64,000 nucleotides of DNA from Tritrichomonas musculus (taxonomy: Eukaryota; Parabasalia; Tritrichomonadida; Tritrichomonadidae): assembly GCA_039105265.1 (NCBI GenBank), contig JAPFFF010000031.1, positions 1,054,001-1,118,000 on the forward strand. The letters run 5' to 3'. Position 1 is the first letter of the stretch. Every line of letters begins with the position of its first letter. The notes below the pieces were generated by a model, which was given only the letters and a program-made list of their open reading frames with translations, was not told the DNA's origin and did not search any database. Below are positions 38,652 to 47,690 of this stretch, piece by piece. Position numbers and translations under genes: made by a program.

Positions 38652-41600
38652 TTATTCTTTTAATAAATTATAAAAGTATTTTCTTTTCTCACCGAACTCG
38701 TTAATGTCTCTAACGACAACATTCATTCTCTTATAGAATTGATTTTTCACATTAACATTTGCATCTTCTTTATTTATGTAGTTATCCACGACGTATTTAA
38801 TAACCTTATCAAACAAAGGCGAAAGATATTCATATTTTTCCATATTATCAAAGAAGATGCAGAAGAAAAGAGCAATGAAAGAGCATCTGTCAATTCTTGA
38901 ATTTTTCTTGAACGAGTCTCCAATAAGAAATCTAGTGAATTCGTCATTTAAATCAGAATCTTTTAAATCATCAAATAAAGAAGTGATGTATTCCTGAAAA
39001 TCATTGTATTCATATTCAGCATCTTCGTCGAATTCATCAGTTTTAGGATATTTTTTTTCTAAGCAATCGTAAAGGAATTCAATTGAATTCAATCTTAATT
39101 GAAGATCTTTTTTAACAACTTCTTTCTCTGGTTTTCCATTAGGAATAACAACTTGATAGAAAAAGCCAGCATCGATATCATTTCTTTCTTCAAGTAAGTC
39201 AATAATAAACTTTATTTCAGATAAGTAACTTACGTTTCTTCTTTCAATCAAATCAGAAGTTTTATTCTCAGAATTATAATTGTCATTCAATCTCTTATAA
39301 ATATCAACAGTTCTATTTAATAAACATTCTTTCATTTTCATGATGATATCTTCTTTTCCTTCAAGCCCAACAAACTTATTTAATAGAACACGTGAATAAA
39401 CAATATCATCTATTTTCTTAACAATTGCTTTCTCATTAATACCATCAAGAGTTTTCTTCGTATCTAATTCTTTATATGAATTGAAATAATCATCATAAGA
39501 ATTGAGCAAATAGTTTTTAAATTGATTAACTTGTTCATTTTTATCATCAATCATTAAAAGTTCTTTAATTTTTTGTACCATGAAAATATTAATTATAATT
39601 ATATCATATTTATTTGCGTTATAAATTTTTTCATCTTTTTTAATTGATGTGATTTTGTCAATTGTTTTTTGTGTTTCAACAATTTTTTCTTCAAAATTTA
39701 ATTTATTCCAATTTGAAATCAAAGAACCAAATGATTTATAAATTGGTGATTTCTTAACCTCTTCTGGTAGATTTGAAATATCACCTGCGATTCTAAATTG
39801 AATTAAATAGAATTCACTAACAAATGGCATATCTCCTTTTATAAAAATGTTGTCTTTTAAGAAATTAATTATATGAAGAGTGCAATCATCATTAGATTCA
39901 TTTGAAATTTTATCTAATTCACTATTTAAATACTTGTTCTTTTCTGCTGTTTTTTTACCATTAACCCATTGGCTATCTTGTGTGAAGATGAATTTTTTTT
40001 TCTTTAAAATTTCAACACAAATAATACCAAATGCATATACATCACGATCTGTTAATTTGAGATCGTTATTGAAATAAAAAAGTGAAAAAACATTTGTTAA
40101 TTCCATTTTTTGTAATTCTTCATTATCTTCTTCAGGAATCATTGTAATTAAATCACCAATTCTTGGCTTTTTATCATCATCAATGAAAATGTTATCAGGT
40201 TTCATATCTCTATGAATGATTTTTTCTTTATGCAAATAGAAAAGACCTTTTGCAATTCCAAGAATCAAATCTAATTTTTCTTGGCCTGACTCATATTTAC
40301 CGAAATTATCAACTAAGTTTCCATTTTTATAATAATCCATTATAATGTCAAAACCGCAAAACCCATATTCATTAGCAAAATATTTCTTGCTTTCTTCATC
40401 TTTAAAGATTATTGACATTATCCAAAACATCCTGACAATTTGATGCAAATATCTTCTAGTATGATCACTTTCTATTGCTTTCTTTAAAACAATTTCCTTT
40501 TCATTTCCATCATCATCTATATAAACGGCAGTATAAATTAATGAAAGACCGTCATATATTTTATTTTTAATGCATTTAATTCTATCATTTGTTATCTTTT
40601 TATATGATTTTAATGCATCTAAATAAAGTCTTGCTGTTATTCCAATTTCTCCATCTTCTTCTAATGATTGCTCAAGTAATTGCATGCAAAGTGGAGACAA
40701 ACAATTTGTTTTCTTTGAAAAGTTTAATAAGTTAGTAAATTCCGGATATTTAGTTTCATTAATGAATGGATTAAAAATTCGTTTAAATCCCTTTATATCA
40801 GTTGATGGGAATTTATAATGAAAATGCTGATTCAATGCACTTAAATAGTTCAAACCAAATAAATTTCGCAATTTAATTGAGTCGTCATAATTAAATGGAA
40901 TATAATCAGCACATTGATATGGATAGATATGCGAATCTAATTCAAAATAAAGATCAGTAAATGACTCTGTTGTTGGCTCTTTCAAGAAATTAATTGCTTT
41001 TTTTTCTTTTGGTAATAATAATGTAAATACTTTAATAAGAAGTTGTTTCGCTTCTTCAAGTTTTATTGAATAAGGAAGTAAAAGTGCTTCAGAGTTGTCA
41101 TTGATATAAATATCAATGCTATTTGATGAATTTGGAATCAAGTAATCTTCATTTGACATTTTAATGAGATATGTCAAAGCTGCAATCAATGAAAAAATGA
41201 AATTATATAAATTTTTTGAATCTTTGAATAAAACTTCATCTTTTTCAAATGAGAACTTCCTAGATGGGACTTGAAATGCAAGTTTAGATGTGTCACCAAT
41301 TTGATATTTCATTGGAGCAATAAACTTGAATGTTATTTGATACAACTTAAATTTTGCTTCTTTGCTCATATTTTCGCAATCAATTAAAACTACATCTTTT
41401 GGAAGTTCGTCACCTGTGAATATACGATATGATTCATCTTTATAGTGATACATTTGATATAATGAGTGGACAATATTATAAGGATCACGAGTAAAGACTT
41501 GTTCAAAGAAATCAATGATTTCTCTCAATACTATCTTATTTTTCAAAAAGTTGTTTGTTTTCGCTTTATTTGTAACAATCGAATTAATTTTATCGACAAA

Positions 41601-44513
41601 TTCATTATTTGATAAATTATTTATATTCGATAAAAGATTATCAATAATAAACAGATAATCAAATCCAAACAATTGATTTGCAATACAACGAAAAGTATCA
41701 ATATTTAAATCATATCGAAACATTTCTTTTAATGGATTAATAAATTCTTCATAATTTTGAATTCCAGGGAAATAATAACAAATTGGTTCATTGAAAAAAT
41801 CAAAGAAAATATCAGGGAAAAGTGGGAACAAAGGGTCCTTCTCCAAGGAGTGTTCGCTTTCTCTTTCAATTATTTTTTTTATAATTGAAATTGTAGAAGC
41901 CAAATAATCATTCTTTTGTTCAGATTCACCTTGAATCAAATCAAGAACATTTCCAAATTTGCCTAATAATTTAAAGTACGATGAATCATTAACTGGAACA
42001 ATTTGAATCTTTGGTAATCCATCATTATCAATAACAATGTATTTCTCATCAATGTCAAATGAAATTGAATAAGGCAAACTTAATAAGAATGCAAAATCAT
42101 ATGAAAGATGAATTGCTATTTTTGTTCTTTGTTCAGCTGTTGCATTTTTCAAGAAATCAGTTAATGTTTCTGATTGCTCTCTCAGTGTATATTTCGATCC
42201 ATTGTAATAAAATGGTTCGAAATAAGTGCAAATAAACTTAAACTTATCTTTAACTTTGTTTGTTCTAAATAATTCAAATGAAGTCTCTTCATCAAGTTTA
42301 ACTTTGTCAAATCTTTGACCACCAAAAGAAGGGAATTTTTCATTTTCTGTAAAATTGAGATCAAAAAATTTTTTACATATTTCATAACGATTTACGTTTC
42401 TTGCAAGTAAATCGTATAGAAATTGATTTGTTCTAATTATTGAGTTAATTTGATCATCTTTATTTAAATCATTAATAAGATTTTCATACTCAGTAAATTT
42501 ATTATCATCATTATCATTATCATCATCATCATTATCATCATATTTTTTAACTTTTTTATTAGCAATTGTATTTACAACTTCCATAAAATCTTCTGGTTTT
42601 AATTTTCGTAGACATTCTGGTAGAATTTTTTGGCATTTTAATATAGTTTCTTCACAAAGTGCCGATTTAATAAACGAATAATGCTCATAAATAACTTTCA
42701 TGTCAAGTTCATAATGATTTAAATCGGTTTCATAGTCAGCAAACATCTCTGAAATTTGCAAGAAAGTTGATTCATCCGTTTTAAACACCAATTCTTGGTA
42801 TTTATGAATGAACATTAAAATGCATATGAAGATGAAATCTTCACCAAAACGATCATGTAAAGTATTCAAAAATTTTTCACGAACACCATTGTCGTAATAG
42901 CTCATGTATTTGTAATGATCTACCTTTTCAGTAGATCCTTCGTCATTGAAGTTTTCAACGAACTCTGAAAAAGTTAAATCTTTGAAATTTTCTGTTAGAT
43001 TTTCATCAAAATCATCATGAATTTCGAGAGTATTTACAACTTGAGTAAAAACTTCTGAATCACTATCATAATTGGAAGATAAACCTATGAATAAATGATA
43101 AATACAATCATGTAGAATATCGTCAAATTTTTCTTTATCGTACTTGCTTGATTTGGTAAACAAGTAATTAAATTTGGCTCGGGCATCAACACCATAAAAA
43201 GCTTTGATGCTTTTTATTGTTTCTTGATTGGCTCCAAAAATAATTGAATTTAATGAGTCCACAAAATATTTCATCGACCGAGTGGTATTAAAATCAAGGG
43301 ATAATAAAAGTTGAAAGAGTTTTGAATTGACTGAAATTTGATCGTCATTTGTATTGAATTCATTTGTTTGTAAAAATTTATAGAACTTACCAAATAGACA
43401 ATTAAGTCTGAAAAAGTTTATATCTGTATGGAATTTTGATATGTTCTTCATTAACTCTGGATGATTATCTACGTTTTTATTATAAATTTCTACAATTTTT
43501 TGTTGGTATCTGTAAAAATCATATCTATCGTATAAGTAGTTCTTTTGATGAAACATTGAATATAAAAATGATTTATAATGACACACATCTCCATAAACCT
43601 TTTCTGCTATTGTTGTAAAATCTGGGTTATATTGCATTATAATATCAAGATCAGAAATCAGATCAAAATATCTTTGTAAAAGATTTTCTGATATATAATC
43701 ATCACCTATTAATTCCTTGAGTTTTCCTTCTGTCGTTAAAATGTTCATAATCTGAAAAATTATATTAGTTCGATTATAAAATGCTTCCCTTATTATAGCA
43801 ACAATCTTTTCAAGCTTTTTTGGTTCAGATTTAAAATCAAAACTAGTAGAACAACAATCAGTTTCAACCACAAGATTAGGTATATCTCTTAAACGGCAGT
43901 GATAAATTAATTCTAGCATTATTATTGCTACTGACATCAACTCAGATCTTTCAGTATATGTGCCTTCTGGTTTGTATTGCACCTTTCCAGTCATTATAGT
44001 TTGAGATATACTTGTTTTTAGTAATCCAAAATCAATAATTTTCGAAACCTCATCATCAAGCATGATGTTATTTGGAGATAAATCATGTTGCAAATAAGGA
44101 TTTTTTAGAACATGGAGATGTTGAACTCCAGCTAAAAGTGTTGTTATTTTCATTAAAATTTCAAAATGATATAATTCAGAATCTACATCCGCACGTTTTT
44201 GTGTTAAAAAATCTTGAAGTGAGCTATCGTATCTTTTCATTATTAAATATTCGGTGTTTCCAATAATCTGCATTTTAATCACTTGTCCAATAAAATTTGA
44301 TTTGATATTATACATACATTTAAATTCATCAGTAAGAGCAATACCAAAATCTGCTTTTAACCGTTTCCCAACATATTTTGTAGAATCTTTTTCATCTTTA
44401 GAAAAAGCTTCTTTCACTATAGCCTGTCCACCTTTAAAGAGTATTTTTCCAACAGTGAACTGTTTATTTGATGTTGGGTTTTTATCTTCCTTGGGAAAAA
44501 TAAAGGAATCCAT
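38652..44513 (-). CDS. Large protein with two protein-kinase-like domains, 1953 aa
   Basis: The first kinase-like domain (about 20-210) has a Gly-rich entry GKILFKGGQAIV, VGKRL with Lys50, QHDLSPNNIM (Asp144, Asn149) and DFG at 161-163, so the catalytic set is present although HRD is written QHD. A second domain (about 1305-1560) has a usual HRDMKPDN near 1434, but the DFG site reads GDLI. Between them lie ~1000 mostly helical residues with no recognised domain, including an Asp/Asn tract near 668-682 encoded by a GAT/AAT microsatellite (42490-42545). The second half also has a long helical tail. The family looks lineage-specific, as a close truncated copy lies at 59320-61554. Substrates unknown. 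The ATG follows TTTTAT, without a clear initiator motif. Confidence 0.8.
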   Translation of the reverse strand: MDSFIFPKEDKNPTSNKQFTVGKILFKGGQAIVKEAFSKDEKDSTKYVGKRLKADFGIALTDEFKCMYNIKSNFIGQVIKMQIIGNTEYLIMKRYDSSLQDFLTQKRADVDSELYHFEILMKITTLLAGVQHLHVLKNPYLQHDLSPNNIMLDDEVSKIIDFGLLKTSISQTIMTGKVQYKPEGTYTERSELMSVAIIMLELIYHCRLRDIPNLVVETDCCSTSFDFKSEPKKLEKIVAIIREAFYNRTNIIFQIMNILTTEGKLKELIGDDYISENLLQRYFDLISDLDIIMQYNPDFTTIAEKVYGDVCHYKSFLYSMFHQKNYLYDRYDFYRYQQKIVEIYNKNVDNHPELMKNISKFHTDINFFRLNCLFGKFYKFLQTNEFNTNDDQISVNSKLFQLLLSLDFNTTRSMKYFVDSLNSIIFGANQETIKSIKAFYGVDARAKFNYLFTKSSKYDKEKFDDILHDCIYHLFIGLSSNYDSDSEVFTQVVNTLEIHDDFDENLTENFKDLTFSEFVENFNDEGSTEKVDHYKYMSYYDNGVREKFLNTLHDRFGEDFIFICILMFIHKYQELVFKTDESTFLQISEMFADYETDLNHYELDMKVIYEHYSFIKSALCEETILKCQKILPECLRKLKPEDFMEVVNTIANKKVKKYDDNDDDDNDNDDNKFTEYENLINDLNKDDQINSIIRTNQFLYDLLARNVNRYEICKKFFDLNFTENEKFPSFGGQRFDKVKLDEETSFELFRTNKVKDKFKFICTYFEPFYYNGSKYTLREQSETLTDFLKNATAEQRTKIAIHLSYDFAFLLSLPYSISFDIDEKYIVIDNDGLPKIQIVPVNDSSYFKLLGKFGNVLDLIQGESEQKNDYLASTISIIKKIIERESEHSLEKDPLFPLFPDIFFDFFNEPICYYFPGIQNYEEFINPLKEMFRYDLNIDTFRCIANQLFGFDYLFIIDNLLSNINNLSNNEFVDKINSIVTNKAKTNNFLKNKIVLREIIDFFEQVFTRDPYNIVHSLYQMYHYKDESYRIFTGDELPKDVVLIDCENMSKEAKFKLYQITFKFIAPMKYQIGDTSKLAFQVPSRKFSFEKDEVLFKDSKNLYNFIFSLIAALTYLIKMSNEDYLIPNSSNSIDIYINDNSEALLLPYSIKLEEAKQLLIKVFTLLLPKEKKAINFLKEPTTESFTDLYFELDSHIYPYQCADYIPFNYDDSIKLRNLFGLNYLSALNQHFHYKFPSTDIKGFKRIFNPFINETKYPEFTNLLNFSKKTNCLSPLCMQLLEQSLEEDGEIGITARLYLDALKSYKKITNDRIKCIKNKIYDGLSLIYTAVYIDDDGNEKEIVLKKAIESDHTRRYLHQIVRMFWIMSIIFKDEESKKYFANEYGFCGFDIIMDYYKNGNLVDNFGKYESGQEKLDLILGIAKGLFYLHKEKIIHRDMKPDNIFIDDDKKPRIGDLITMIPEEDNEELQKMELTNVFSLFYFNNDLKLTDRDVYAFGIICVEILKKKKFIFTQDSQWVNGKKTAEKNKYLNSELDKISNESNDDCTLHIINFLKDNIFIKGDMPFVSEFYLIQFRIAGDISNLPEEVKKSPIYKSFGSLISNWNKLNFEEKIVETQKTIDKITSIKKDEKIYNANKYDIIIINIFMVQKIKELLMIDDKNEQVNQFKNYLLNSYDDYFNSYKELDTKKTLDGINEKAIVKKIDDIVYSRVLLNKFVGLEGKEDIIMKMKECLLNRTVDIYKRLNDNYNSENKTSDLIERRNVSYLSEIKFIIDLLEERNDIDAGFFYQVVIPNGKPEKEVVKKDLQLRLNSIEFLYDCLEKKYPKTDEFDEDAEYEYNDFQEYITSLFDDLKDSDLNDEFTRFLIGDSFKKNSRIDRCSFIALFFCIFFDNMEKYEYLSPLFDKVIKYVVDNYINKEDANVNVKNQFYKRMNVVVRDINEFGEKRKYFYNLLKE
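42360..44513 (-). repeat. Left member of a 2.2-kb inverted duplication (kinase gene, 5' part)
   Basis: Codons 1 to about 717 of the kinase gene are duplicated in opposite orientation at 59320-61535. The first ~225 codons differ at roughly one residue in five. The remaining ~490 differ at only about ten positions, apart from the length of the Asp/Asn tract. Confidence 0.9.
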
Positions 44514-44665
44514 ATAAAATTTTATAAAATTTTATATATGGCAAAAAATTTTGAGACAACTCTTTCAATCATTTTTTCAATCTATGGAAAATTTTTTAAA
44601 TGGTTTATTAATTCAAAAATATTTCAATTAAAATTTTCAAAAAAAAAAAAAAAAAAAAAACTAAT
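44514..44665. other. Spacer with poly(A) tract
   Basis: Upstream flank of the kinase gene. It holds a 22-bp A run (44639-44660) directly before the Polinton-derived sequence, and the word TTGAAAGAGTTG (minus strand, about 44555-44570), which also precedes the paralog at 59320. Confidence 0.4.
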
Positions 44666-45438
44666 ATCTCAATAAATATGAGATCTTTGTACGTTTAGTA
44701 CAACGTCAGTTCCCGTTCGAATTTAAGAATCATAATTTTTTTAATGATCCAAAACTTTAAAGAATAGAAATAGATTATGGACTTATTTTAGAAGATGTTA
44801 AATCTATTTCATTATATGAAGCTCGTACAGGTTTTAATGAATTTGTAACTACATTTATGAAAAAGAGACAAGATATTATTTCAAAGAAAGAGAAAGGAAA
44901 TGAAAAGTTTTATAAGATAAGTATGAATGGTTCATATGGATATGACGGAATAAATACAGAAAAGTTTTGTAAAGTAAAGATTTGCGATACTAACAAAGCT
45001 TATCAGTATATTATTTCTCAAACTTATATGAATGGTGCTCAGTTAAAAGATGATCTATTTATAATTCAAAATCAACCTAAATACTATCATTGTACAACTT
45101 GTTTACAAGAATCATTTTGGACTTTAGATAATGCTAAGTTTGTTTATCTCACTTTTTACTATGATTTTATGAATAGATGTTTAGATATAAATAAGTTTCA
45201 TTTTATAGAAGGAGATACCGATTCAGCTTATTTTGCAATTTCAGGAGATAAAAATAAACGTCCTTCTCAATTATTTGATTATATTATTAAAGACAAATCA
45301 TTTTGGGATAAACATATTTACAAATTTATGCCAAATCCTAATATTAATACTATTGAAGATGAAAAGAAATTATTAGGATGTGCTATTGAAAAAATTGGAG
45401 ATAATATGATAGCTTTAGCACCTAAATGTTATACAATA

Positions 45439-45502
45439 GTAGTATACGTTAGGCTGTGCGCCCTTAACGGTCGCCCAGACCTAACTGCGCCAATGATTTC
45501 AC
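45439..45502. repeat. Left terminal inverted repeat of the HUH/HNH element
   Basis: Runs from GTAGTATACG to GATTTCAC. GC-rich, it contains GGGCG/CGCCC-type words that can pair within the repeat. It matches the right end at 46374-46437 in inverse orientation. Confidence 0.85.
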
Positions 45503-45577
45503 CAAGGCCATTTATAAATTTTTTTCTCTATTTTTTTATTTTTATTTTTAAATTTTTTTCTTTATATCAAAAAACAA

Positions 45578-45877
45578 ATGTGGGGAAAAAGAAGGAACTA
45601 TATGATCACATTCTGGACACACGAATACCCTAGAGAACTGCCAGATAACTCCACTTATCTATGTACATGTGAGGATACTTGTGAGAATGGCAGATATCAT
45701 GGTCATGCATTCATTTATTTCAAAAATCCAGAAGATATGAAGTGTGTTAAGAGCTTATTTGGTCATAATGCTCATTTAGAAGTGCCTCGTAGAAACAGCT
45801 GGTGTATTCGATATATACTGAATAACAATACGAGAAAACATGACTTCCAAGAATTTGGTGAACGGCCATTAGATTAA
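45578..45877 (+). CDS. CRESS/circovirus-type Rep HUH endonuclease domain, 99 aa
   Basis: The short frame lines up with the N-terminal nuclease domain of circular-ssDNA-virus Rep proteins. Motif I-like MITFWTHEYP is at about residues 9-18. The HUH motif YHGHAFIYF is at about 40-48, with the His-x-His metal pair, followed by the family-typical KNPEDMKCVKSLFG and HAHLEVPRR. The Tyr-bearing motif III region lies in CIRYILNN with a trailing FQEFGERP. Such domains nick one DNA strand and stay linked through the tyrosine, starting rolling-circle replication or transposition. No superfamily 3 helicase follows, so this is a Rep domain alone. Its place between matching inverted repeats suggests it is the element's transposase-like enzyme. 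Assignment is by motif and spacing, not by search. Confidence 0.75.
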   Translation: MWGKRRNYMITFWTHEYPRELPDNSTYLCTCEDTCENGRYHGHAFIYFKNPEDMKCVKSLFGHNAHLEVPRRNSWCIRYILNNNTRKHDFQEFGERPLD

Positions 45878-45894
45878 TTTTTTGTATTTGAAAA

Positions 45895-46206
45895 ATGAGC
45901 TTTGTTCCATTAAAAGGCTTTATAAATGACTATGAGATTTTAAATAAATACCCTTTCACCATAAGAAATAAGAAGACACGTAAACCATTGAAAGATTCAA
46001 AACATAATGAAGGTTATTTGACGGTTAATTTGAATGGTGTAAACTATTTAAAACACGTTATTATTGCCAAACAATTTTTGCCTAACGATGATCCTGCTCA
46101 CAAAAAAGAAGTCGATCATAAAAACCGCAATCGTAAAGATAACCGTCTATGTAATTTACGATTGGTAACGCATTCTGAAAACAATTATAATCGTAAAATG
46201 CCGTAA
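45895..46206 (+). CDS. HNH (NUMOD-HNH type) endonuclease, 103 aa
   Basis: An N-terminal NUMOD4-like segment (GFINDYEILNKYPFTIRN) and a GYLTVNLNG strand pair precede the HNH core EVDHKNRNRKDNRLCNLRLV at about residues 75-94, ending in THSENNYNRK. This layout is that of free-standing HNH homing-type endonucleases common in phages, giant viruses and Polinton-like DNA. It starts 17 bp after the Rep stop, so the two are probably co-transcribed. In this element it could promote insertion by cutting a target, or be a passenger gene. Family confidence is high, role is inference. Confidence 0.8.
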   Translation: MSFVPLKGFINDYEILNKYPFTIRNKKTRKPLKDSKHNEGYLTVNLNGVNYLKHVIIAKQFLPNDDPAHKKEVDHKNRNRKDNRLCNLRLVTHSENNYNRKMP

Positions 46207-46373
46207 TTTATTTTTATTCAAAATGACACTAGCCCACCTTCTGGTGCTTATGATATATATAATATTGAGTTAGATTGTGATACCTGTTCTATGATTTGTT
46301 TCGATGCTATATATATGAAGAAATCAGCATAAACTATCTATCATATATTTTTTTTGCTTATAACTATCCCCCA

Positions 46374-46437
46374 GTGAAATCATCGGCGCAGTTAGGTCTG
46401 GGCGACCGTTAAGGGCGCACAGCCTAACGTATACTAC
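46374..46437. repeat. Right terminal inverted repeat of the HUH/HNH element
   Basis: Reverse complement of the left end with about one substitution (CGGCGC versus GGCGC-A context near the inner edge). Followed by the direct repeat TACAATA. Confidence 0.85.
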
Positions 46438-46590
46438 TACAATATTCAACAATAATAAACAAACAAAATCATTAAAATTAAAAGGAGTTAGTCTTAAAAA
46501 GAATAAGATAGAATATGAAGATTATAATGATATATTAAAGAATCAAACAGTAAAAACAGGACAAAATATTAACTTACAAATGAAAAAATA

Positions 46591-47690
46591 ATATAATGAG
46601 TATAGGGACGTTAAGAAATCACGCCATTTATATACTACTTTAGACGCGCAGCCTTGTTGAAATATAGTGGTGATTACGATTTGTTGAAGGAAAAAGACGC
46701 CCCAAGATATCGATTATTTGATGAGCACCATCAAATATTTAAGTGAATCTAACCATTTTTTGTTAAGATATCCCTTCGAATCAAGAAGTTGTTTTATAAT
46801 GATTCAAATGTACCCGACGCTCAATCCAGTAATGTTTTTTTAATATTTTTGATTGGCTAGCTGATAACTAACTTGTTGAGTGGTGAACAATTCATATTTG
46901 CGAATCAATTCCTGTGTTGTAACAAAACCATTTGTCCGCAAGGTAATATTTATCTCATCGATACAAGAATTGTCAATTGGGATTTCATATGTTAGTTTTA
47001 CATTTTATTTTATTTTATATTATATTTAACTTAGATAAAATTGTTTCATGAATTATGAAATTAAAAATATTCATCTGAATTTTTGAATTAATTATAAACA
47101 TTAGTACTCAATATTTTAAAGCATTTGGAAAAAAGGTACAAAACCTATTCAATAATAATTTCTTTTATTCTTCATCATAGAATTAATATTATCTATATAT
47201 TTCTATATTATAGCTTTATAATTGCAGTTAAGGAGGTAGTTTATTATGTCTCTGATAAAGTTATGACTATTATTTTTTGTATATGAATATATCTTTAAAT
47301 TTGCAATACAATTCTAAAAAATAAAAAAGAAATAAAGATTTTTTAAAAAATAAAATTGTATTGCATAAACAATTATAAAAATAATTTAATATTATATCAC
47401 AAAAATATGATTTATATGTAATATATTTAATAGTATCTAGGATAGTATGCTTTAATACTTCATATATTATTCTTGTTCATATAAAAACAGCAATTTTCAT
47501 ATAAAAAACCAGCTATTTTCATAATAAGAAATTTGTCTTTTATAAAACGGTTTATGGTCAATTATTATTATGAAAATACCATAACGATCAACTTTTGAAT
47601 GGTTTACAGTATTGAAATTATTATTTTTAAAACTAATAACAAAAAATTAAGTATAAACAAATTTGGATATTTTTTTTATTTATTAATGCT
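46591..47690. other. Non-coding region after the Polinton fossil
   Basis: The first ~400 bp are somewhat richer in G+C (AAATCACGCC, TAGACGCGCAGCC, GACGCCCC) than the rest and may still be derived from the Polinton or another old element, but I find no protein motif. The remainder is AT-rich. It ends at the stop of the transposase gene. Confidence 0.4.

Larger units (their letters stand above)
45439..46437 (+). mobile_element. ~1.0-kb inverted-repeat element encoding HUH Rep domain plus HNH nuclease, inserted in the Polinton fossil
   Basis: The ends GTAGTATACGTTAGGCTGTG inward from 45439 and from 46437 (reverse complement) match over ~64 bp with about one mismatch. The heptamer TACAATA borders both sides (45432-45438 and 46438-46444), as a target duplication would. 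The ends are strikingly GC-rich compared with everything around. The interior holds two short plus-strand genes 17 bp apart: a Rep-type HUH endonuclease domain and an HNH nuclease. Nearly identical ends point to recent arrival. It is not a Helitron (no Hel domain, different ends) and not an ordinary DDE element. The class appears unnamed, to my knowledge. Confidence 0.8.
44670..46590 (+). mobile_element. Polinton (Maverick) fossil: protein-primed DNA polymerase B fragment, interrupted
   Basis: Plus-strand coding signal of the Polinton family B DNA polymerase: the KISMNGSYGYDG block and the metal-binding GDTDS motif in FIEGDTDSAYF are clear at 44857-45430, and polymerase-like sequence extends upstream to about 44670 and resumes at about 46440-46590. 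Only this palm-region piece of a normally 15-20 kb element is present; I see no integrase, ATPase, capsid genes or terminal repeats near it. It is broken, being a truncated fragment, and carries a later insertion of a ~1-kb inverted-repeat element. The well-conserved motifs suggest a moderately recent remnant. Confidence 0.8.

Noticed and set aside
44857-45633. A normal host DNA polymerase gene
   Set aside because: Motif style and isolation fit a Polinton-type polymerase fragment, and the open frame runs into the inserted element's end.
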